A stretch of DNA of 12,653 nucleotides from CAYVBE01 sp964448935 (GCA_964448935.1 CAYVBE010000122.1:1-12653); one strand, 5' to 3'. Shown: positions 1 through 6,412, counted from the first letter of the stretch. Program-made: numbers and translations. The notes: generated from the sequence alone by a model not told the origin.

Positions 1-85
1 GAGCTTCCAGGTCGCTGCGGAGCCGCAACGAAGAAGTGGCCTGCCAGAATGGCTCTGAACCCAAAAGATCAACTGTTATGGACCA
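1..85. other. Non-coding tail downstream of rpoZ
   Basis: This stretch follows the rpoZ stop codon at the window edge. I see no convincing gene start on the minus strand. There is no strong terminator: the only inverted repeat, at 16-27, gives a 4-bp stem. In many bacteria coaBC (dfp) follows rpoZ, but too little sequence is visible to say so here. Confidence 0.4.
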
Positions 86-352
86 CTACTCTTCCTCTGC
101 CTCAGTCTCCGTCTGTTCGGCTTCCGCTTTCTTCTTCCTCTCCTCGCCGGGCAGGAGCAGCCGGATGCGCCCCTGTTCGACTTCGTCGAGAATGTAGCGG
201 AAAAGCTCGTGCATGTTGCGCACCCTGGGCATGAAGGCGCCGCCGCCGCGCACGTACTCACGGGCCTGCTTCTGCACCAACGAGGTGAGCCTGAAGCGGC
301 CGCCCACCTTCTTGCTCAACTCATCTATGCGTCCTTCTTCCGTGGATTTCAT
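86..352 (-). CDS. rpoZ: DNA-directed RNA polymerase omega subunit
   Basis: An 88-residue protein resembling the omega subunit, which helps assemble and stabilise RNA polymerase by clamping the beta-prime subunit. Residues 9-31 (IDELSKKVGGRFRLTSLVQK onward) match the conserved omega opening, in which a helix is followed by a G-x-RF/L segment and a basic helix. Residues 34-66 include a MPRVRNMHELFRYILDEV stretch, less typical of well-known omegas. The C-terminus from about residue 69 is a charged Lys/Glu tail. A longer frame opens upstream at 394, but I chose the ATG at 352. It lies 4 nt after the gmk stop and has a GGAGAGG Shine-Dalgarno 7 nt ahead, and the longer form would need about 14 unconserved residues overlapping gmk. 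It is the last visible gene of the pheA-to-rpoZ run. The yicC-gmk-rpoZ order is widespread in bacteria and supports the call. Omega is short and divergent, so the family call rests partly on context. Confidence 0.8.
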   Translation of the reverse strand: MKSTEEGRIDELSKKVGGRFRLTSLVQKQAREYVRGGGAFMPRVRNMHELFRYILDEVEQGRIRLLLPGEERKKKAEAEQTETEAEEE

Positions 353-356
353 ACGG

Positions 357-983
357 CTACCTCTCCGACTGATGAGAACCGACGCCGTCTCCATGGGCCG
401 GATAGTTCCGGGCCAGGATCGCGGCGATCTCCTTGCAGGCTTCCTCCAAATCGTCGTTCACGACGACGCGATCGTATCTCTCGGCATACTCCATCTCCTG
501 GCGTGCCCGGCGCAACCTCTGCTGCACGCTGACGGGGTCGTCCCGGCCCCTTTCGGCCAGCCTGCGCTTCAACTCCTCCTCCGAGGGGGGCTTCAGGAAG
601 ATGAGCGTCACCTCCGGCCACCTGCCCTTTATCTGCAGGCCGCCGTCCACGTCGATGGTCAGCAGCACCGGCAGCCCCGACTCGGCCGCCCGGTTGACCG
701 ACCGAACGGGCGTTCCGTAATAGTGGCCCACGTAGGATGTGTGCTCGATCAACCGGCCCTGCTCGATCCACCGCTCGAACTCCTCCGCGCTGACGAAGTG
801 GTAATCCACCCCGTCCTGCTCGCCGGGCCTGGGCTCGCGCGTGGTCGCAGTCACCGCGCGGACGGCCAGTCCCTGCCGGCACAGCCTCCGCGCCACCGTG
901 TTCTTGCCCACTCCGCTGGGCCCCGATATGACGAACACCTGCTGCGGCCTGGCCAGGTCGTCGGCGCCGGGCTGTTCGGTCAT
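357..983 (-). CDS. gmk: Guanylate kinase
   Basis: A 208-residue cytosolic enzyme that phosphorylates GMP to GDP with ATP; the length is normal for the family. The P-loop is G21-PSGV-G26-K27. The GMP-binding region follows as TATTREPRPGE (45-55) with DYHFVS (60-65), then YGTP (89-92) and the core strand IDVDGGLQI (110-118). The arginine-rich lid is around 156-161, and the late YDRVVVND motif is at 170-177. Residue 28, directly after the P-loop lysine, is Asn (codon AAC at 902-900), where the Walker A consensus has Ser or Thr and most GMP kinases have Ser. The ATG at 983 is 9 nt after the yicC stop; no good Shine-Dalgarno is visible, so translation may depend on coupling to yicC. Family assignment is secure. 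The effect of Asn28 is unknown. Confidence 0.95.
   Translation of the reverse strand: MTEQPGADDLARPQQVFVISGPSGVGKNTVARRLCRQGLAVRAVTATTREPRPGEQDGVDYHFVSAEEFERWIEQGRLIEHTSYVGHYYGTPVRSVNRAAESGLPVLLTIDVDGGLQIKGRWPEVTLIFLKPPSEEELKRRLAERGRDDPVSVQQRLRRARQEMEYAERYDRVVVNDDLEEACKEIAAILARNYPAHGDGVGSHQSER
360..366 (-). promoter_or_regulatory. Shine-Dalgarno of rpoZ
   Basis: GGAGAGG on the minus strand ends 7 nt before the ATG at 352 and lies inside the last codons of gmk. It decides the rpoZ start against the longer frame opening at 394, and suggests translational coupling to gmk. Confidence 0.7.
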
Positions 984-992
984 AAGGGCGGA

Positions 993-1880
993 TTATTCCA
1001 CGTTGGAGACCTGTTCGCGCAGCCGGTCCACGGCCGACTTCAGATCAATCATCCGATTCACCTGCTCACCCGCCGGCGCTTTCGAGGCAATCGTGTTCGC
1101 CTCCCGGAGCATCTCCTGGCCGATGAACTCCATCTTGCGTCCCACCGGCTCGTCGGCCTCCTGAAGGCCGGCGCGAAACTGCTTCAGGTGGCTGCGCAGC
1201 CGTGTTATCTCCTCGCTCACGTCGGAGCGGTCCGCATAAACCGCCGCCTCGCGGGCCAGGACGTTCTCGTCCACCTCCACGTCCACACCCTCCAGCAGCG
1301 CGTTGATACGCTCCCGCAGCCGGCCGCGGTATTGCTCGACGAAACCCGTCTGGAGGTCCTCGATGGTGTCCACCATGTCTTCCATCTCGTCGCACAGGTC
1401 CTCGAGCTGACGTGCCAGGTTCTCGCCCTCCGCGCGCCGCATCTCCACCAGGCGCTCCACGGCGGTCTCCGTGACCTCCACCACGTCTTCCCAGACGGCG
1501 TCGCGCAGTTCGGTCTCGGTCTCGACATCTCGCACGGCCTCCGGCAGGCGCAGCACGGCGGCCAGGTCAACCTGAACGGGCACGTTCTCCTCGGCCGCCA
1601 CCTGCTTGATCCCGCGCAGATAGCCCCGCACACGCTCCCGATTCACCAGCACGGGGGCGGCGCCCGCCCGCGTCTCGCAGGCCAGCGACAGATACACCTG
1701 CCCGCGATGCACTTTCTTCTCGACGAGCTTCTGCAGTTCGCTTTCTTTGAGCCGGAATGATTCGGGCAGCCTGAAGGTCACCTGGCGGTCCTTGCGGTTG
1801 ACCGAGCGGATTTCCACCCGCACAAGCCATTCGCCGGTGGCCTTCTCGGCGCTGCCGAAGCCCGTCATGCTCTTGATCAT
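993..1880 (-). CDS. yicC: YicC/YloC family endoribonuclease
   Basis: A 295-residue protein of the YicC/YloC family, normal in length. E. coli YicC has been reported to act as an endoribonuclease; the role of this copy is inferred from the family. The N-terminal domain begins with the family signature MIKSMTGFG, followed by VEIRSVNRK (22-30) and FRLPESF (36-42). A long acidic helical middle region, roughly 130-215, probably forms coiled coil. The C-terminal domain (formerly DUF1732) carries SDVSEEITRLRSHLKQF and the hallmark GRKMEFIGQEMLREANTIASK segment, and ends in the near-universal REQVSNVE. The start ATG is 1 nt after the secG stop (TAG-C-ATG) and has a GGAGG Shine-Dalgarno, which indicates coupled translation. 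It sits directly upstream of gmk, the order seen in many bacteria. Confidence 0.95.
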   Translation of the reverse strand: MIKSMTGFGSAEKATGEWLVRVEIRSVNRKDRQVTFRLPESFRLKESELQKLVEKKVHRGQVYLSLACETRAGAAPVLVNRERVRGYLRGIKQVAAEENVPVQVDLAAVLRLPEAVRDVETETELRDAVWEDVVEVTETAVERLVEMRRAEGENLARQLEDLCDEMEDMVDTIEDLQTGFVEQYRGRLRERINALLEGVDVEVDENVLAREAAVYADRSDVSEEITRLRSHLKQFRAGLQEADEPVGRKMEFIGQEMLREANTIASKAPAGEQVNRMIDLKSAVDRLREQVSNVE

Positions 1881-1881
1881 G

Positions 1882-2322
1882 CTATTCTGCCTCCGCCGGG
1901 CCGCCCTCTTCCGGTTGGCCCTCCGGCGCGGTCTCTCCCGGCTGCTCGGGCGGCACCTCCACCTCGACGGAGCGTTCCTCCTCGGCCAGGCCGGTGCCGG
2001 CGGTGCCGGGCTCGCCCATGCGCGCCAGCAACATGCCCAGGAAGATGAACAGGGCCAGCATCACATAGGTGGCCTTTGCGATGGGAGAGGCCGAATGGAC
2101 GCCCAGCAGCGAATCTCCGCCCAGACCGCCCAGCGAGGAGGCCAGCCCGCCGCCGCGACCGCTCTGGATCAGGATGGCCAGCATCGAGACGGCGCCCACC
2201 AGCAGGAGGTAGATCACCAGCAGAGTGCGCCACTCCAGGAGGTAGAAGGCCAGACCGACCGCAAAGAAAGCCGAAATGGCCAGCGCCTTCTTGATCACAT
2301 TGCGCAGTTCTTCAGGGTCCAT
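1882..2322 (-). CDS. secG: Preprotein translocase subunit SecG
   Basis: A 146-residue inner-membrane protein, the accessory SecG subunit of the SecYEG channel. The recognisable core is the second hydrophobic segment (about 33-53), then the conserved cytoplasmic loop LIQSGRGGGLASSLGG (51-66) and DSLLG (70-74), then KATYVMLALFIFLGMLLA (83-100). Two things differ from a minimal SecG of about 75-110 residues. An extra hydrophobic stretch at about 13-29 suggests a third membrane segment, and a Glu/Pro/Gly-rich tail runs from about 103 to 146. The ATG at 2322 is 20 nt after the tpiA stop. The next in-frame ATG, at residue 47, falls inside the core, so the N-terminal segment appears genuine unless a non-ATG codon is used. 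The Shine-Dalgarno is weak (GGAA). Confidence 0.9.
   Translation of the reverse strand: MDPEELRNVIKKALAISAFFAVGLAFYLLEWRTLLVIYLLLVGAVSMLAILIQSGRGGGLASSLGGLGGDSLLGVHSASPIAKATYVMLALFIFLGMLLARMGEPGTAGTGLAEEERSVEVEVPPEQPGETAPEGQPEEGGPAEAE
1890..1894 (-). promoter_or_regulatory. Shine-Dalgarno of yicC
   Basis: GGAGG on the minus strand lies 9 nt before the yicC ATG and inside the last codons of secG. It fits ribosome re-initiation across the 1-nt gap. Confidence 0.7.
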
Positions 2323-2342
2323 GGGGCATTTGTTCCGATAGG

Positions 2343-3107
2343 TTAGCTCAGGTCAACGGCCACCTGGATGATGGGCACGAACGTTTCCGCGTTCAGGCTG
2401 GCGCCGCCCACCAGCGCGCCGTCCACGTTGGGCATGCTCATCAGGTCCGCCGCGTTGTGCGGCTTCACGCTGCCGCCGTACTGGATGACGGTGCCTTCGG
2501 CGACGTCGGCGTCGTAGAGGTCCTCCAGTTGGCCGCGCAGATAGGCGTGGACCTGCTCGGCCTGCTCCGGCGTGGCCGTCTCGCCGGTGCCGATGGCCCA
2601 GACGGGCTCGTAGGCGACGGTGACCCTGGCCATCTGCTGCGCCGACACGTCGGCCAGCCCGGCCTTCAGTTGGCCGGAAACAACATCCTCCGTGTCGCCC
2701 GCCTGACGCTGCTCCAGCTTCTCGCCCAGGCACAGGATGGGCTCCAGGCCGCACTCGAGGGCCTTCAGGAGCTTCTGGTTGATGAAGTCATCCGGCTCGC
2801 CCATCACGTGCCGGCGCTCCGAGTGCCCCACGATCACGTAGCGGCACCCGACGTCCAGCAGCATGGGCGCGGCGATCTCGCCCGTGTAGGCGCCCTCGGG
2901 CTCGGGATACATGTTCTGGGCGCCGACGTCTATGTTGCTGCCCTGCAGCACCTGCACGACGGAGCTCAGGTAGACGAAGGGCGGGCAGACGGCCATCTTG
3001 ACGCCCTCGATCCCTCCGGCCTGCTTCTTAAGGTCCCGGACCAGATCGCAGCTCTTCCGTCCGTCCAGATTCATCTTCCAGTTTCCGGCGACAAACAGTT
3101 GTCTCAT
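2343..3107 (-). CDS. tpiA: Triosephosphate isomerase
   Basis: A 254-residue cytosolic TIM-barrel enzyme interconverting dihydroxyacetone phosphate and glyceraldehyde 3-phosphate in glycolysis and gluconeogenesis. All hallmark residues are present: the substrate lysine K11 in AGNWKMN (7-13), the electrophile H95 in VGHSERR (93-99), and the catalytic base E167 in VAYEPVWAIGTG (164-175). The phosphate-binding QYGGSV is at 209-214 and DGALVGGASL at 229-238. An in-frame opening reaches 3194, but the extra 29 residues overlap the end of pheA and look like no TIM N-terminus. I therefore chose the ATG at 3107, which gives the canonical start and leaves a 38-nt gap after pheA. GAGGA about 10 nt ahead is a modest Shine-Dalgarno. 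tpiA followed by secG is common in bacteria. Confidence 0.97.
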   Translation of the reverse strand: MRQLFVAGNWKMNLDGRKSCDLVRDLKKQAGGIEGVKMAVCPPFVYLSSVVQVLQGSNIDVGAQNMYPEPEGAYTGEIAAPMLLDVGCRYVIVGHSERRHVMGEPDDFINQKLLKALECGLEPILCLGEKLEQRQAGDTEDVVSGQLKAGLADVSAQQMARVTVAYEPVWAIGTGETATPEQAEQVHAYLRGQLEDLYDADVAEGTVIQYGGSVKPHNAADLMSMPNVDGALVGGASLNAETFVPIIQVAVDLS

Positions 3108-3145
3108 GGGTCTTCGATCCTCGGCAGAAACGTGAACTTGACACC

Positions 3146-4210
3146 TTAATCCCGATCGCGCGGGAAGGCCCCCAGCACCTTGAAGGCAACGCACTCCTGC
3201 TCCATCTGCTCCAGGGCCCGCCGGATCTCGGGGTCTTCAGGATGTCCCAGAAAATCAATGAAGAAATAGTACTGCCAGGCCGCTTCCGGAGACGGGAACG
3301 ACTCGATCTTCGTCATGTTGATGCCGTGCTCCTTGAACGGCGCCAACAGGTCCACCAGCGCGCCCACCTTGTCCCGCACGCTGCACAGCAGGGCCGTCTT
3401 GTCGTCCCCCGTGGGTTGGCTGGTGTGTGTGCCCACCACAAAGAAACGCGTCATGTTGTGGGCGTAGTCCTCGATGTGTTCCTGCAGCACTTCCAGCCCG
3501 TGCACCTGCGCCAGGCTGGCGCTGCCGATGGCGGCGGCGCCGTCCTGCTCGGCCGCTATCCCGGCCGCCACGCTGGTGCTGGACACCTCGTGCAACTCGC
3601 GCCCGGGCATGTGTGCCTGCAGCCAGCGGCGCGTCTGGCCGAAAACCTGGCCGCGGCTGTAGATGTGCTCCACCTCGTCAGCCCTGCAGCGGGCCATCAG
3701 GGCGTGATGAATCTCGTAGGCGATCTCCGCGCAGACCTTCAGCGGGCTGGACAGGAAGCGTGTCAGGGTCTCGTGGATGCCCCCGCCGGTCGAGTTCTCC
3801 ACCGGCACCACGCCGTAGTCGGCCCGCTCCTTCTCGACCTCGCCGAAGACCTCGTCAATGGTCGGCATCGGCACGTAGTTGACTGATCTGCCGAAGTTCC
3901 GCCGCGCGGCCCCGTGCGTGAACGTGCCCTCTGGGCCCAGATAAGCCACGGTCACCGGTTTCTCCAGCGTCAGGCAGCCGCTGATGATCTCGCGGTAGAT
4001 GGCCTCGATCACCGAGTCCGGTAGCGGCCCCTGATTGAGTTTCTTCACGTGGTCATGAACCGCACGCTCCCGCGCGGGCACGTAGATCTCACTGTCGGCC
4101 TCGTTCTTCAGGTCGCCGACCCGTCGGGCCACGTCGGCCCGCTCGTTGACGAGCTGCACGATCTGGGTGTCCAGATCATCTATTCGCTTGCGCAGTTCAT
4201 CCAACTCCAT
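3146..4210 (-). CDS. pheA: Bifunctional chorismate mutase / prephenate dehydratase
   Basis: A 354-residue enzyme that turns chorismate into prephenate and then phenylpyruvate, committing the pathway to phenylalanine. Residues 1-83 are an AroQ-type chorismate mutase helix domain with R7, R24, K35 and R47/E48 in the expected active-site positions. Residues 87-265 are prephenate dehydratase, with VAYLGPEGTFTHGAA (88-102), GVVPVENSTGGGIHETL (133-149) and the catalytic NMTRF motif (252-256). Residues about 272-350 are an ACT domain with GALV (283-286). The second phenylalanine-binding motif reads ESFP (303-306), not the usual ESRP. A GTG at 4288 would add 26 unconserved residues, so I chose the ATG at 4210, where MELDELRKRIDDLD matches family N-termini. 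Its Shine-Dalgarno is weak. It is the first gene of a six-gene run and has a strong promoter about 90 nt upstream. Confidence 0.95.
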   Translation of the reverse strand: MELDELRKRIDDLDTQIVQLVNERADVARRVGDLKNEADSEIYVPARERAVHDHVKKLNQGPLPDSVIEAIYREIISGCLTLEKPVTVAYLGPEGTFTHGAARRNFGRSVNYVPMPTIDEVFGEVEKERADYGVVPVENSTGGGIHETLTRFLSSPLKVCAEIAYEIHHALMARCRADEVEHIYSRGQVFGQTRRWLQAHMPGRELHEVSSTSVAAGIAAEQDGAAAIGSASLAQVHGLEVLQEHIEDYAHNMTRFFVVGTHTSQPTGDDKTALLCSVRDKVGALVDLLAPFKEHGINMTKIESFPSPEAAWQYYFFIDFLGHPEDPEIRRALEQMEQECVAFKVLGAFPRDRD

Positions 4211-4296
4211 GGGCGACAATTCCGGCACGGGAAGGGAGTAGAAGCGCCGGCGCGAAGACACGTATGCACCGCCGGGAGGCCAGCGCACACAGACTC

Positions 4297-4325
4297 AGTT
4301 TAGAGGATTCCACTCCACCTGTCAA
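4297..4325 (-). promoter_or_regulatory. Sigma70-type promoter for the pheA-to-rpoZ run
   Basis: On the minus strand, TTGACA (4325-4320) and TAAACT (4302-4297) are separated by exactly 17 nt. The -35 box is perfect and the -10 box has four of six consensus bases. Transcription should start near 4290, giving an untranslated leader of about 80 nt before pheA. I see no leader peptide rich in Phe codons and no clear attenuator in it. Confidence 0.75.
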
Positions 4326-4402
4326 CTGGCGGCACAGGTTTGCGAGGGATGTCCCGTACGGCTCCTGACGGACCGCCAGGGGGGTTCCCCGGTGCCGGGC
4401 AG

Positions 4403-4432
4403 TTGACCGAACAGGCGTTGCGGCATTACACT
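4403..4432 (+). promoter_or_regulatory. Candidate sigma70-type promoter for the permease
   Basis: TTGACC (4403-4408) and TACACT (4427-4432) are separated by 18 nt. The predicted transcription start, about 7 nt after the -10 box, is near 4439, only 3-4 nt before the ATG at 4443. There is no Shine-Dalgarno, so if this promoter is used the mRNA is essentially leaderless. Confidence 0.55.
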
Positions 4433-4442
4433 TCGTGTTGGG

Positions 4443-5762
4443 ATGAATCAGATGTCCATCACAGTGGGGGTATTCGCCCTGGTCTACGGCTGGCTGATTG
4501 TCAGCCGGGGGCATCGGGCGAAGGCCATATGGATCGGCCTGGGGGTGCTGTTCCTGCTGCCGCCGGTGCTCGGCATGGAGCCGCTGTTCGGGCTGGCGGA
4601 CCTGTTTGCCCGCACGGAAACCGGCAACTGGGATTCCATCAACTGGAACGTGATGGGCATTTTTGCCGGCACCCTGCTGGTGGCGGAGGCGTTCATCTAC
4701 AGCGGCGTGCCGGCCTACTGCGCCGACCTGCTGATTGACCGCAGCCCCAACGTATGCTGGGCAATCCTGGGGGTCTGCGCGTTCGCCAGCGTGATCAGCG
4801 CCGTGGCGGAGAACGTGGCCACGGTGCTGATCGTGGCGCCCATCGCAATGGCGCTGGCCCGCAAGCTGAAGGTCTCCAGCGTGCCGTTCATCGTGGGCAT
4901 CGCCATATCGTCCAACCTGCAGGGCACGGCCACGCTGATCGGCGATCCGCCCAGCATGATCCTGGCGGCGCGCTTCCAGCTCAACTTCAACGACTTCTTC
5001 TGGCTCCAGGGCAAGCCCGGCATCTTCTTCGCCGTCCAGGTGGGCGCGCTGGCCGGCTTTTTCGTCCTCTGGCTCATGTTCCGGCACTACCGACAGCCGA
5101 TCGTACAGATCGAGATGGAAGAGCCCCGGAGCTGGTTCCCCACCGGCCTGCTGGTGCTGATGATCGTGGGGCTGGCCCTTGCTTCGCTGGTGGACCCTGA
5201 CTTCATGTGGTTCGGCGGCGTGCTGTGCATGGCCATGGGCGCCGTCGCCGTCGGGTGGCTCTATCTCAGGGACCGCGAGACGTCGGTCAAACTCCTGAAG
5301 TCCTATGACTGGAGCACCACGTTCTTCCTGGCCGGTGTGTTCATGATGGTCTTCGCCCTCAGCGAGAGCGGCGCCATCGAGGCCGCCGCACGCCTGGGGC
5401 ACACGCTGACGGGTGACAGCCTGGCGGGCGCTTTCATCATCGTGGTGGCGTTCAGCGTCCTGATCAGCGGCTTCGTGGACAACGTGCCCTACCTGGCCGC
5501 CATGCTGCCCATCGTGGACCGGCTGGGGACGGACCTGGTCGGCCCGGGCAACATGATACTGCCCTTCGGGCTGCTGATCGGCGCCTGCCTGGGCGGCAAC
5601 ATCAGCCCCATCGGCGCCGCCGCCAACGTGGTGGCCTACGGGCTGATCAACAACAGCGAGGACGAGGAGCTCAGCTTCGTGGGCTTCGCCAGGATCGGCC
5701 TGCCCTTCACCCTGGCCGCGGTGGCGGTCGGAGCAGGCTTCCTGTGGCTGGTCTGGGCGTAG
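4443..5762 (+). CDS. ArsB/NhaD/SLC13-type ion or anion permease
   Basis: A 439-residue inner-membrane transporter of the ion-transporter superfamily (ArsB, NhaD, CitM, P-protein relatives), with roughly 11-12 hydrophobic segments. It shows the two inverted repeats typical of the fold. The first repeat has SAVAENVATVLI (119-130) and SSNLQGTATLIGDPPS (156-171). The second has SGFVDNVPYLAAMLP (342-356) and GGNISPIGAAANVV (384-397). The SNxxGTATLIGDPP motif is diagnostic of the ArsB/P-protein branch. In the first SA-x-x-(D/E)-N motif this copy has Glu where Asp is usual. The substrate cannot be read from sequence: arsenite, Na+/H+ exchange and organic or inorganic anions all occur in relatives. 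No arsenic genes or regulator are nearby, so I give no gene symbol. A second Met (residue 4) is an alternative start. It is divergent from pheA and 92 nt before efp. Confidence 0.85.
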   Translation: MNQMSITVGVFALVYGWLIVSRGHRAKAIWIGLGVLFLLPPVLGMEPLFGLADLFARTETGNWDSINWNVMGIFAGTLLVAEAFIYSGVPAYCADLLIDRSPNVCWAILGVCAFASVISAVAENVATVLIVAPIAMALARKLKVSSVPFIVGIAISSNLQGTATLIGDPPSMILAARFQLNFNDFFWLQGKPGIFFAVQVGALAGFFVLWLMFRHYRQPIVQIEMEEPRSWFPTGLLVLMIVGLALASLVDPDFMWFGGVLCMAMGAVAVGWLYLRDRETSVKLLKSYDWSTTFFLAGVFMMVFALSESGAIEAAARLGHTLTGDSLAGAFIIVVAFSVLISGFVDNVPYLAAMLPIVDRLGTDLVGPGNMILPFGLLIGACLGGNISPIGAAANVVAYGLINNSEDEELSFVGFARIGLPFTLAAVAVGAGFLWLVWA

Positions 5763-5769
5763 CGGGCCG

Positions 5770-5798
5770 TTGTATCGCAACCCGGCCTGGATTATCAT
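5770..5798 (+). promoter_or_regulatory. Candidate sigma70-type promoter for efp
   Basis: TTGTAT (5770-5775) and TATCAT (5793-5798) are separated by 17 nt in the 92-nt gap between the permease and efp. Transcription would start near 5805, giving a leader of about 50 nt. This would let efp be expressed independently of the permease. Confidence 0.55.
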
Positions 5799-5841
5799 GT
5801 CTGCCCGGCGGTCGGCTCGATATCCCACGCACTTGATCGAG

Positions 5842-5846
5842 AAGGA
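5842..5846 (+). promoter_or_regulatory. Shine-Dalgarno of efp
   Basis: AAGGA ends 8 nt before the efp ATG at 5855. It supports the start choice and contrasts with the permease, which has none. Confidence 0.65.
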
Positions 5847-5854
5847 AATCCCGG

Positions 5855-6412
5855 ATGGTTCGCGCCACGCAGATTAAGAACGGCAACGTCATCGAATGGC
5901 GGGACGAGTTGTGGCAAGTCGTTGACACCCAGCAGACCTTCATCGGCAAGAAAGGCGCCTACATGCAGATGAAGCTGCGTAACCTGGAGGACGGCCACAC
6001 CGAGACCAACCGCTTCGCCAGCAGCGACGACGTCACCAAGGCATACGTCGAGACCAAGCGGATGGAATACCTCTATGAAGACGGCGTCGGTTACGTTTTC
6101 ATGGACCCGCAGACGGGCGAGCAGATGCACCTGAACGAGGAGCTGTTGGAGGACGTGCTGCCCTATCTGACCTACAACGCCCAGATCGAGGTGAAACTCC
6201 ACGAGAGCCGGCCCATTGACGTCCAACTGCCCTCCAGCGTCACGCTGGAGGTCGCCAAGACCGACCCCGCCGTGCGTGGCGACACGGCGACATCCGTCAC
6301 CAAACCCGCCGAGATGGAGACCGGCCTGGTGGTAAAGGTCCCCGGTCACATCAAGACCGGCGAGAAGATCCAGGTGGACACGCGAACGGGCGAGTTCCTG
6401 GGCCGGGCCTGA
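5855..6412 (+). CDS. efp: Translation elongation factor P
   Basis: A 185-residue EF-P of normal length, which enters the ribosomal E site and rescues stalling at consecutive prolines. The N-terminal KOW-like domain (about 1-62) opens MVRATQIKNGNVIEW. The middle OB domain (about 65-125) contains MEYLYEDGVGYVFMD. The C-terminal domain (about 130-185) has DTDP-like KTDPAVRGDTATSVTKPA and ends GEKIQVDTRTGEFLGRA, close to the family signature. The tip loop that is modified in other bacteria reads F29-I30-G31-K32-K33-G34-A35. K32 aligns with the modified lysine or arginine (Lys34 in E. coli), but the Pro of the usual PGKG turn is Ile and a second Lys follows. No EF-P-modifying gene (epmA/epmB, earP, ymfI) is in the window. 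It has its own likely promoter and a good Shine-Dalgarno; a DUF2851 gene follows 29 nt after. Confidence 0.96.
   Translation: MVRATQIKNGNVIEWRDELWQVVDTQQTFIGKKGAYMQMKLRNLEDGHTETNRFASSDDVTKAYVETKRMEYLYEDGVGYVFMDPQTGEQMHLNEELLEDVLPYLTYNAQIEVKLHESRPIDVQLPSSVTLEVAKTDPAVRGDTATSVTKPAEMETGLVVKVPGHIKTGEKIQVDTRTGEFLGRA

Larger units (their letters stand above)
4211..4442. other. Divergent intergenic region between pheA and the permease
   Basis: A 232-bp region with two outward-facing promoter candidates (4297-4325 minus, 4403-4432 plus), whose -35 boxes are 77 bp apart. The part between them is GC-rich and holds short inverted repeats, for example GGGGTTCCCC at 4381-4390. A perfect 10-bp palindrome, GCGCCGGCGC at 4244-4253, lies in the pheA leader. 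None is long enough to call an operator. Confidence 0.5.

Noticed and set aside
16..27. Possible terminator hairpin after rpoZ
   Set aside because: The stem is only 4 bp with a realistic loop and there is no T-run in either direction.
213..1760. Long open frame on the plus strand, 515 codons, opposite gmk and yicC
   Set aside because: It is antisense to two clearly conserved genes. It is rich in His, Leu, Arg and Gln with no domain, as expected from the mirrored codon bias of GC-rich genes.
3108..3194. A 29-residue N-terminal extension of triosephosphate isomerase
   Set aside because: It overlaps the end of pheA and resembles no TIM N-terminus. MRQLFVAGNWKMN at 3107 is the canonical start.
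4244..4253. Perfect palindrome GCGCCGGCGC in the pheA leader
   Set aside because: It is short and pure G/C in a GC-rich sequence, so easily due to chance. It has no second copy near either promoter.
4211..4288. A 26-residue N-terminal extension of PheA from a GTG
   Set aside because: The extra residues are unconserved and lack a Shine-Dalgarno. MELDELRKRIDDLD at 4210 matches family starts. It remains possible only as leaderless initiation.
5762..5791. Possible terminator after the permease (GTTG...CAAC with flanking GGCC)
   Set aside because: The central stem is 4 bp, the flanks do not pair cleanly and no T-run follows. The sequence overlaps the better-supported efp promoter.
4197..5828. 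Long open frame on the minus strand, 543 codons, opposite the permease
   Set aside because: It is very rich in Gln, His, Asp, Arg and Gly with no motif, and mirrors a well-conserved membrane protein. It also overlaps the start of pheA.
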